Shown here: positions 1 through 5,166 of the stretch, one piece after another
How positions within the stretch are numbered: position 1 is the first letter of the stretch
Layout: each line of letters opens with the position of its first letter
Assembly (NCBI GenBank): GCA_021817875.1
Contig: JAKAFQ010000269.1
Coordinates: forward strand, 1-6,178
DNA: 6,178 nucleotides
DNA from: Pseudomonadota bacterium
Lineage (GTDB): Bacteria > Pseudomonadota > Gammaproteobacteria > Steroidobacterales > Steroidobacteraceae
Direction: 5' to 3'
Position numbers and translations under genes: made by a program
The notes under the pieces: generated by a model
What the model saw: only the letters and a program-made list of their open reading frames with translations
Told to the model about the DNA's origin: nothing
The model's database searches: none

Positions 1-1005
1 GTGCTTGCGCCGCTCGCCGGGCAGCTGATCGATCGACTGGGGCGTCGCAACATCCTGCTGCTGGCGGGGCTGGTGTACCCGGTCGCGGGCGTGGCGCCGT
101 TCTTTCTCCACGCTCTCACCACCATGTTCGCATGCAGGATCGCCGTGGGAGTGACCGAGGCGTTCATCCTGACCGGCGTCAATGCACTGATCGGAGATTA
201 TTTCCAAGAGCGGGGGCGCCGCACGCTGCTCGCGACGCAGGCTTTCGTCATGCCCGTGCTGACGACGCTGCTTCTGATGCTCGCCGGGCGGCTCACCGGC
301 TGGATGTGGGACGGATCGTTCCTGGTTTACCTGCTGGCGCTGCCGGTTTTTTTGGGCTTCGTCCTGTATGTGTTCGAGCCGCCGCAGGCGAGGCGACCGC
401 CGGCTCGGGCGGATCGGACGATGCCGGCGCTCGGTCAGGTGCTGCGGATTTCCGCGGGCTTCGGACTGGCGACTCTGCTGGCGTCGGTGTTTTTTTTCGC
501 CTGTGTCATTCAGGGGGCGATCGCGTTCAAAGCGATCGGCGTGGCGTCGCCGCAGCGGATCGGGGTGCTCCTCGGAATCGCGAACCTCGGTTCGCCGGCC
601 GGCGCCATCGTGCTCGCCGTGCTCCGAAAAGCCGCGCCGAAACGGCTCGCCAGCGTCGTGTTCGTGATGATCGGAGCCGGCCTGCTGCTCATGGGACTGG
701 CGCGCACCGGGGTTGGGATGACCGGCGCAATGTTCGTGGCGGAGATCGGCGCGGGGATGCTGGTCGCGACCTTCATTTTGTGGGCGCACGGTGTGCTGCC
801 CGCCGAACTGCGCGGCAGAGGCATGGGGCTGTGGTGTTCGTGTTTTTACCTCGGAGAATTCCTGGCGCCGGTGGCTTTCGCGGCCGCGCGGGCGGCCACC
901 GGACGCGCGCTCGGCGCATTCGCGCTCCTTGGGGTCGCCTCGATGGTCTGCGGGCTGGGCCTGCTGCTTGCAGCCGGCCGCCGGCCCGCCGCTTTAGGCA
1001 GTTGA
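1..1005 (+). CDS. MFS transporter, 5' end cut by window
   Basis: This is an inner-membrane secondary transporter of the major facilitator superfamily; its substrate cannot be told. The visible 334 codons are mostly hydrophobic helices. The loop 2-3 signature motif (GQLIDRLGRR) lies at visible residues 7-16, and a second conserved block (ELRGRGMGLW) at about 269-278. A hydrophilic, Arg/Pro-rich central loop at about 127-141 separates the two helical halves. Aligned to the second transporter in this window, visible residue 2 matches its residue 68, so about 66 N-terminal residues (roughly 200 bases) lie outside the window. The GTG at base 1 is therefore probably an internal valine, not the start. 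The TGA stop is at 1003-1005. The gene converges on the thioredoxin-like gene with an 83-base gap in which I see no terminator with a T-run. The family call is confident; the substrate is unknown. Confidence 0.9.
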   Translation: MLAPLAGQLIDRLGRRNILLLAGLVYPVAGVAPFFLHALTTMFACRIAVGVTEAFILTGVNALIGDYFQERGRRTLLATQAFVMPVLTTLLLMLAGRLTGWMWDGSFLVYLLALPVFLGFVLYVFEPPQARRPPARADRTMPALGQVLRISAGFGLATLLASVFFFACVIQGAIAFKAIGVASPQRIGVLLGIANLGSPAGAIVLAVLRKAAPKRLASVVFVMIGAGLLLMGLARTGVGMTGAMFVAEIGAGMLVATFILWAHGVLPAELRGRGMGLWCSCFYLGEFLAPVAFAAARAATGRALGAFALLGVASMVCGLGLLLAAGRRPAALGS

Positions 1006-1088
1006 CGCAGAGCGCGTCCGTTTCGGGGGCGCGGCGCCAGCTGCGGCGAATGCCGTGCGCGGGCGCCGGCGTGGCTACCCCGGGTCTC

Positions 1089-1679
1089 TCACCCCCAGTC
1101 GGGTTCGTTTCCGGGCTTCCACTTCATGCTGCATCCCATGCTGGGTAATTGGGTCTGCGGCGCCGCTTTTCCCCCGAGCAGGCGCTCGGCGGCGTTACGC
1201 AGATCTTCGCCGGTGACCGCCACCTGGACAGCCTGGGTATGCGCCGTCTGCGGGCGGCTGCCATCGAACTGCCCGCGGTAAAAGAGCCGCCCCTGCGCGT
1301 CATACAGGAACAGATCCGGCGTGCAGGCGGCGCCAAAGTCCTTTGCGACGGATTGCGAGGCATCGTACAGGTAGGGAAAGCGGAAACCGTGCCGGGCGGC
1401 GAACTGCGCCATGTGGTGCGGGTCGTCCTCGGGATGCGCCCCGATGTCGTTGGAGCTGATGGCGACGGCGCCGATTCCCCTGGGGGCGTAATCGTTCGCG
1501 AATGCGACGAGTCCGCCGATGATGTGCTGCACGAATGGGCAGTGATTGCAGATGAACGCCACCAGCAGGCCCTGCTCGCCCCGCACGTCCCGCAGGCGGA
1601 CCCGATGCCCGTGCGCATCCGGCAGATCAAACTCGGGCGCGGCTTTGCCGAGTTCCACCATCAGTGATTGCCATCTCAT
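1089..1679 (-). CDS. Thioredoxin/redoxin-fold family protein (CNHC motif)
   Basis: A 196-residue protein of the AhpC/TSA-redoxin type of thioredoxin fold. The N-terminal stretch LGKAAPEFDLPD (residues 10-21) is the usual start of this fold. The redox motif CNHCPFV (44-50) follows a beta strand. CTPD (119-122) supplies the expected cis-proline loop, and LFLYDAQGRLFYRGQFDG (123-140) is the next conserved strand region. The C-terminal PSMGCSMKWKPGNEP (179-193) resembles the conserved tail of this uncharacterised family as I recall it. There is no signal peptide, so it is presumably cytoplasmic. Likely roles are thiol-disulfide exchange or peroxide reduction; the partner is unknown. The ATG at 1679 has a GGGGAA element about 7 bases upstream and leaves the usual short N-terminal lead. 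An internal ATG (residue 7, base 1661) is an alternative. It lies 51 bases downstream of the MFS gene on the same strand, so co-transcription is likely. Confidence 0.88.
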   Translation of the reverse strand: MRWQSLMVELGKAAPEFDLPDAHGHRVRLRDVRGEQGLLVAFICNHCPFVQHIIGGLVAFANDYAPRGIGAVAISSNDIGAHPEDDPHHMAQFAARHGFRFPYLYDASQSVAKDFGAACTPDLFLYDAQGRLFYRGQFDGSRPQTAHTQAVQVAVTGEDLRNAAERLLGGKAAPQTQLPSMGCSMKWKPGNEPDWG

Positions 1680-1730
1680 CGGACTTTCCCCGTGTCGGTG
1701 CCTTCCGGGACTGGATTGATCAGACGGGCC

Positions 1731-2936
1731 TCAGTTGCTGTGCGCCGGCGCGGGCAGCGCCCGTGCCCGCACGGCGGTGAGGACCAGCAGAATCGCGCTG
1801 ACCCCGCCGACGACGACCAGGGCGGCCAGCACACTGTTCCCTTGTGATCGGGCGACCAGGGTCAGAACCGGCGGGGCGAGAAACTGCGCCGAGAAGAAGC
1901 TGGTCATGAACAGCCCCATGCCGCGGCCACGGAATGACGGGTCGAGCTTGCCGAGTGCCCAGCCGACGTACGTCGGAATGAACATGCCGTTGGCGGCCTG
2001 GGAGACCAGGGCAAACGGCAAGGCCATCAGGTACCCGTGCGAAAGTCCGATGCCGATGTATCCGAATGCGTAGCAGAAGAAGATCAGACCGATGTTGAAT
2101 GTCACGCTGCGTCCCTTCTGCTGGTGGATGTACCACCCGCCCAGAATGACTCCAACGCTTGCCACCGTGGTGACGATGCTGAGGGCGAACGGCGTGTGGA
2201 CACCCAGGTTCGCGAAAAACACGCCGAGCTCGATCTGGAAGTAGTAGAAAAGCCCCGCGAAGATCGACAGACCGTAGACGGGCAGCATGGGGCGCCACTG
2301 GAACCTGGCCGCAGGAGCGCTGACCGAACCGCCCTCGCGCGGCTCGGGCTGGAGCCTCGGCTCCCAGGTAAACAGCAGCAGCCAGACGAAGACGACGCAG
2401 CCCATCAGGTTCAGCAGAAACGGTGCATGCCAGCTGATGCCGCCGAGCAGTCCCCCGGAGAGCATGATGGCCGTGGCGAGGACCGAGCCCAGGCTCGCCT
2501 GGACGCCGAGCCAGCGCTTGCGCGGCTCCGGCGGGAAATAGTCTCCGAGCAGCGCATTGGCGCAGGTCATGATGAACGCCTCGGCCGCGCCGGCCACGAA
2601 CAACGAGGCGAGAACCGCGTACAGGGAACTGAGCAGGACGGGCAGCGTTGCAAATACACCGAAGACCAGGCTGGCGATGACCAGCAGGCGCCGTCGGCCG
2701 AGGCGATCGGCAATGATGCCGCTCACCGGCGAGAGCAGCGCGATCAGTACCGAGGGGATCGTGATGATCGACGGCACCAGGAAATCGGCATGGGGGACCG
2801 CCGAGAAGTGCCGCAGCAATTGCGGCAGGTTCGGCAGCAGCGAGATCAACGGGGTGACCGGCAGCGTCATGGCCAGGATGAGGCCGAACGCCTGGACCGC
2901 ACCGGCGGTGCGCGCGGGATCCGTGTGCTTCTGCAA
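1731..2936 (-). CDS. MFS transporter, complete, TTG start
   Basis: A complete 401-residue transporter of the major facilitator superfamily, of usual length and with about 12 hydrophobic segments expected. The motif between helices 2 and 3 (GIIADRLGRRR) lies at 73-83. The AEAFIMTCANALLGDYF block at 118-134, a hydrophilic central loop at about 193-213 and the FRGRGMGLF block at 335-343 are shared with the other MFS gene in this window, so the two are paralogous or belong to one subfamily. The substrate is unknown. The start is TTG at 2936: a TAA lies in frame two codons upstream (2940-2942), and a GGGGGG run (complement of 2943-2948) sits 6 bases before the TTG. The next in-frame Met (residue 23) falls inside the first hydrophobic segment. 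It is the first gene of a leftward unit with the thioredoxin-like gene. Confidence 0.9.
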   Translation of the reverse strand: MQKHTDPARTAGAVQAFGLILAMTLPVTPLISLLPNLPQLLRHFSAVPHADFLVPSIITIPSVLIALLSPVSGIIADRLGRRRLLVIASLVFGVFATLPVLLSSLYAVLASLFVAGAAEAFIMTCANALLGDYFPPEPRKRWLGVQASLGSVLATAIMLSGGLLGGISWHAPFLLNLMGCVVFVWLLLFTWEPRLQPEPREGGSVSAPAARFQWRPMLPVYGLSIFAGLFYYFQIELGVFFANLGVHTPFALSIVTTVASVGVILGGWYIHQQKGRSVTFNIGLIFFCYAFGYIGIGLSHGYLMALPFALVSQAANGMFIPTYVGWALGKLDPSFRGRGMGLFMTSFFSAQFLAPPVLTLVARSQGNSVLAALVVVGGVSAILLVLTAVRARALPAPAHSN

Positions 2937-2942
2937 GTCTTA

Positions 2943-2948
2943 CCCCCC
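2943..2948 (-). promoter_or_regulatory. Ribosome binding site deciding the TTG start of the leftward MFS gene
   Basis: On the minus strand this reads GGGGGG, followed by 6 bases (TAAGAC) and the TTG. The TAA in that spacer is in frame, so translation cannot begin further upstream. The purine run at good spacing supports TTG as the true start. Confidence 0.6.
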
Positions 2949-2988
2949 GAAGTGAGGGTCGTCGCGAACGCGCCGACCTCGCGGCTAC

Positions 2989-3016
2989 TGTATAATAGAA
3001 TTCAGCTTCCAATCAA
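2989..3016 (-). promoter_or_regulatory. Candidate promoter for the leftward MFS/thioredoxin unit
   Basis: On the minus strand, TTGATT (complement of 3011-3016) is followed after 16 bases by TATACA (complement of 2989-2994). Each box matches four of six sigma70 consensus bases. Transcription would start near 2981 and give a leader of about 45 bases before the TTG at 2936. It lies in a small AT-rich patch in otherwise very GC-rich DNA. The plus strand of the same patch has a perfect TATAAT (2991-2996) but no recognisable -35 box at 16-18 bases, so I favour the leftward reading. The match is moderate only. Confidence 0.35.
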
Positions 3017-3185
3017 CGAGTTCCGGTCCTCTGGGGTCCGACCGGGGCCAGCCGCGGCCGGAGCCGGGGCGGAAGCGCGTGCCGCGGCGGGCAGGCGCAT
3101 CCCGTGCCGGCCTGACGCGTGGGGTTTCCGCCGCAGGCCGTATCCGCGGGCTGCGCCGTTCCTCAGGCATCGCCTCGCGGAAGAA

Positions 3186-3214
3186 TTGACGGCTTTTCGC
3201 AGCCGGTCTATATT
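3186..3214 (+). promoter_or_regulatory. Strong sigma70-like promoter for the ThuA operon
   Basis: TTGACG at 3186-3191 (five of six consensus bases), a spacer of exactly 17 bases, and TATATT at 3209-3214 (five of six). The predicted transcription start is near 3220-3222. This is the best promoter match I found in the window, and it stands out against the GC-rich surroundings. It would give a leader of about 198 bases before the ATG at 3419, long enough to carry regulation. Confidence 0.65.
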
Positions 3215-3217
3215 AAA

Positions 3218-3235
3218 TTAGAGTAGCAATTCTAA
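3218..3235. promoter_or_regulatory. Inverted repeat at the predicted transcription start (possible operator)
   Basis: TTAGA (3218-3222) and TCTAA (3231-3235) are exact inverted copies separated by 8 bases. They begin four bases after the -10 box and straddle the predicted start site, where a repressor dimer would block transcription. The arms are short and AT-rich, so chance is a real possibility. No regulator gene lies in the window. Confidence 0.3.
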
Positions 3236-3238
3236 ACA

Positions 3239-3274
3239 GTGGCGGGGTTCCGTCGGAAAGCAGGCAGCCGCCAC
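3239..3274 (+). other. Hairpin near the 5' end of the ThuA operon leader
   Basis: GTGGCGG (3239-3245) pairs with CCGCCAC (3268-3274), a perfect 7-base stem. The 22-base loop contains a smaller self-complementary element, TTCCGTCGGAA (3248-3258). It would form at the very start of the predicted mRNA. Its function is unknown; such stems arise easily in GC-rich DNA. Confidence 0.35.
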
Positions 3275-3326
3275 CCCATCAGGTGTCCGGGGTCGTGCCC
3301 TGCCTGAGTGCGCAGAGGCGCGTGTG

Positions 3327-3351
3327 CGTGCGGGCCGTAGCGGCCTGCGTG
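3327..3351 (+). other. Leader hairpin 1 (GGGCCGTAGCGGCC type)
   Basis: In RNA this stretch folds into an 11-pair stem around a UAG loop (3338-3340). The core is GGCCG/CGGCC, and the outer pairs include three G-U wobbles. It shares its core sequence with the hairpin at 3386-3403. It lies in the untranslated leader upstream of the ThuA-domain gene. Confidence 0.45.
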
Positions 3352-3385
3352 TCGTGGGCTTCGGCGCGACGGCTTGGCGCCGGGC

Positions 3386-3403
3386 CGGGCCGTGAGCGGC
3401 CCG
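3386..3403 (+). other. Leader hairpin 2, immediately upstream of the ribosome binding site
   Basis: CGGGCCG (3386-3392) and CGGCCCG (3397-3403) are perfect inverted copies around a TGAG loop. TTT follows at 3404-3406, then the GGAGGG ribosome binding site. Only three T residues follow, so it is a poor intrinsic terminator as it stands. Its position suits an element controlling translation or attenuation. Its near copy at 3327-3351 could pair with it alternatively. Confidence 0.45.
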
Positions 3404-3406
3404 TTT

Positions 3407-3412
3407 GGAGGG
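3407..3412 (+). promoter_or_regulatory. Ribosome binding site of the ThuA-domain gene
   Basis: GGAGGG lies 6 bases before the ATG at 3419. It decides the start in favour of this ATG over the upstream in-frame TTG at 3374. The ATG at 3415 is out of frame and meets TAA after four codons (3427-3429). Confidence 0.75.
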
Positions 3413-3418
3413 CGATGC

Positions 3419-4318
3419 ATGAAGAGTAAACAGGCCGTGCCATCCGCGTACGTGATGCCGACCACGGTGCAGGTGATCCGCCCACCGCTTCGGCCCGGTA
3501 GCCGGCCGATCAATGCATTGATCATCACGGGCCGCAACAGCTTCGAGCACGATTGGAAGGGAACCACCAATGAGCTGCGCAACATGCTCGAGGATTCGGG
3601 ACGGTTCACGGTGCGCGTCACCGAGGAGTTCCGCGGCGCCACCGAGCAGACGCTGGCTCCCTACGACGTGGTGCTGCTGAATTATTGCGGCCGATGGTTC
3701 TACGACGAACCTGCCGAAGAGCGCTGGGGCAGGCGCGCCGAGGCGGCCCTGTTCAAGTTCGTCCGCCAGGGCAAGGGAATCGTCGTCTATCATCCCACGT
3801 TCATCATGGGTGCGCCGGACTGGCCGCAATTCGAGCAACTGGCCGGCGCGGCGCTGCGTCTGACGCCGACGCCGAGCCGCCGGGCGCCGCTCGATGCTTT
3901 TCGCCTCCACGTCGTCGACCGCCGCAATCCGATCACCCGGGGCATGCGGGAGTACCTGTGGACGTTCATGGACGACATGTACACGAACCTGCGCTGGAAC
4001 CGTAAAACCAAGGATGTCTGCGTCCTGGTCACCGGCTATGACGATGCGGCAGCCTATGCGCCGGCGCTCGCCGGTCCGAAGTTTCCCCCGGACCAATTCA
4101 GCCCCGAGCGCCTGGCGCAGATGTCGGGGATGAACCAGGAGCATCCGTTGGTGTGGACCTCCCGTTACGGCAAGGGTCGGGTCTACAGCTTCACGCTCGG
4201 CCACGGCCCCGACACGCTCCGCTATGACGCGCTCATCAGCCTGCTGGTGCGCGGAACGGAGTGGGCCGCCACCGGCCGGGTCACGATTCCGCTGAAAGAC
4301 AAAGTGTTGGAATTTTAG
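3419..4318 (+). CDS. ThuA-domain protein (trehalose-utilisation-like)
   Basis: A 299-residue protein of the ThuA family, which has a class I glutamine-amidotransferase-like fold. The family is repeatedly found in sugar-utilisation operons, but its biochemical role is poorly defined. Visible blocks are INALIITGRNSFEHDWKGTT (31-50), YDVVLLNYCGR (82-92), GKGIVVYHP (118-126) with DWPQFEQLAG (134-143) after it, the DDMYTNLRW segment (185-193), and the C-terminal HPLVWTSRYGKGRVYSFTLGH (242-262) ending in RGTEWAATG (278-286). The domain covers nearly the whole protein. There is no signal peptide, so a cytoplasmic location is likely. It is the first gene of the rightward operon and is followed after 26 bases by the Hyi-like gene, a common pairing. 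The start ATG is set by the GGAGGG site; an upstream TTG at 3374 would add 15 residues read from the hairpin leader and is unlikely. Confidence 0.9.
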   Translation: MKSKQAVPSAYVMPTTVQVIRPPLRPGSRPINALIITGRNSFEHDWKGTTNELRNMLEDSGRFTVRVTEEFRGATEQTLAPYDVVLLNYCGRWFYDEPAEERWGRRAEAALFKFVRQGKGIVVYHPTFIMGAPDWPQFEQLAGAALRLTPTPSRRAPLDAFRLHVVDRRNPITRGMREYLWTFMDDMYTNLRWNRKTKDVCVLVTGYDDAAAYAPALAGPKFPPDQFSPERLAQMSGMNQEHPLVWTSRYGKGRVYSFTLGHGPDTLRYDALISLLVRGTEWAATGRVTIPLKDKVLEF

Positions 4319-4344
4319 GGTGGGCACACCCGGGAGTAGAGACA

Positions 4345-5112
4345 ATGCTGCTGTCACCCTGCATCGAGTGGCTGTTCAAGGCCGAACATCCCGACTTCTG
4401 CGCGCGGATTCGCGCCGCCCGGGCCGCTGGGTTCGAGGCGGTCGAATTTCACATGTGGCGGGACAAGGCGCTGAGCGACATCGAGCGCACCCTCGCCGAA
4501 ACGAAGGTGGCCCTGACGAGCTTCCTGGTCGAGCCACGCGTGACGCTGACCGACCCGGCGGCCGACGCGGCGACGCTGACGGCCGTTCGCGACAGTCTGC
4601 CGATCGCCCAGCGCCTGAAGTCCCCGGCGTTGGTGCTGGCCTCGGGACCGACGATCGCGGGCCGCAGCCGCCCGGAACAGCACTCGGCCATGGTTTCCGT
4701 GCTGAAAAAATGCGCGCCGCTGGCCGAAGACGCCGGCGTGACATTGCTGGTTGAACCGGTGAATACGCGGGTGGACCATCCCGGCGTGTTCCTTGATCTG
4801 ACGCCCGAAGGGCTCGACATGATCGAGGAAGTCGCCAGCCCGCGCGTACGCCTGCTGTACGACATGTATCACTCGACCTGCATGGGCGAGGATCCCGAGG
4901 CAGTGCTCGCCGACCGCATGCACCTCGTGGGTCATGTCCAGGTCGCGGACGCGCCCGGGCGGCACGAGCCCGGCAGCGGCGCGATCGACTGGAAACGCTA
5001 CCTGGGCGTGCTGCAGGCGAAGGGGTATCGCGGGGCGATCGGCATGGAATACCGGCCGTCGGGCGAGTCGCTGCAGTCTTTGCAGCGCGCGCGCGCAGCG
5101 CTGGGCGGCTGA
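4345..5112 (+). CDS. Hydroxypyruvate isomerase-like TIM-barrel protein
   Basis: A 255-residue protein of the xylose-isomerase-like TIM-barrel family, closest by motif to hydroxypyruvate isomerase (Hyi), which interconverts hydroxypyruvate and tartronate semialdehyde in the cytoplasm. Length fits Hyi. Motifs in order are FEAVEFHMWRD (30-40), LLVEPVNTRVDHPGVFL (134-150) with a probable catalytic/metal-ligand Glu137, LLYDMYHS (170-177) with Asp173 and His176, HVQVADAPGRHEPGSG (197-212) with His197 and Glu208, and GMEYRP (233-238) with Glu235. All the metal and acid-base residues I expect of the family are present. Related sugar epimerases share this fold, so the substrate is inferred. The ATG at 4345 has GGGAG at 4332-4336 upstream. 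Read-through in this frame extends back to 4261 inside the ThuA gene, but that earlier start overlaps it and lacks support. The next gene follows after 54 bases on the same strand. Confidence 0.87.
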   Translation: MLLSPCIEWLFKAEHPDFCARIRAARAAGFEAVEFHMWRDKALSDIERTLAETKVALTSFLVEPRVTLTDPAADAATLTAVRDSLPIAQRLKSPALVLASGPTIAGRSRPEQHSAMVSVLKKCAPLAEDAGVTLLVEPVNTRVDHPGVFLDLTPEGLDMIEEVASPRVRLLYDMYHSTCMGEDPEAVLADRMHLVGHVQVADAPGRHEPGSGAIDWKRYLGVLQAKGYRGAIGMEYRPSGESLQSLQRARAALGG

Positions 5113-5166
5113 GCGCCGGGACGGCAGTCGACGCAGTGTTCGGTGGATCCGCAGTGAGACACTTCC

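Larger units (their letters stand above)
2937..3418. other. Divergent intergenic region, no convincing gene
   Basis: About 480 bases between the leftward MFS unit and the rightward ThuA operon. Two AT-rich patches (about 2987-3017 and 3207-3237) carry the candidate promoters. The stretch between them (about 3018-3185) is very GC-rich; I see no promoter, RNA gene or believable coding sequence in it. The only minus-strand frame there is 61 residues long, Arg/Pro-rich and without a ribosome binding site. After the second patch comes a leader of about 200 bases with several hairpins, annotated separately. Confidence 0.6.

Noticed and set aside
1006..1088. Possible bidirectional terminator between the convergent MFS and thioredoxin-like genes
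   Set aside because: Short self-complementary GC stretches such as GGCGCC exist, but I find no stable stem followed by a T-run on either strand.
132..1148. Plus-strand open frame of 338 codons overlapping the first MFS gene
   Set aside because: Arg/Ala/Gly-rich out-of-frame reading of the transporter; no hydrophobic segments or motifs.
1149..1667. Plus-strand open frame of 172 codons opposite the thioredoxin-like gene
   Set aside because: Antisense shadow. The minus strand carries the CNHC redox motif and the conserved tail.
2991..2996. Perfect TATAAT on the plus strand as a rightward promoter
   Set aside because: No -35-like hexamer at 16-18 bases upstream and no extended -10 TG at the right position. 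The promoter at 3186-3214 is far better placed and matched.
2985..3170. Minus-strand 61-codon frame in the intergenic region
   Set aside because: Arg/Pro-rich, no ribosome binding site, and it extends across the candidate leftward promoter.
2037..3221. Plus-strand open frame of 394 codons over the leftward MFS gene and the intergenic region
   Set aside because: Highly charged, low-complexity translation (Arg, Gln, Glu, Asp) opposite a well-supported transporter. It has no start context and runs through both promoter patches.
3218..4357. Minus-strand open frame of 379 codons opposite the ThuA-domain gene
   Set aside because: No family resemblance, skewed composition, and fully antisense to a gene with clear ThuA blocks and a good ribosome binding site.
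5132..5156. Direct repeat CGCAGTG (5132-5138 and 5150-5156) before cofG
   Set aside because: Seven bases, two copies, 18 bases apart, with no promoter boxes nearby; likely chance.
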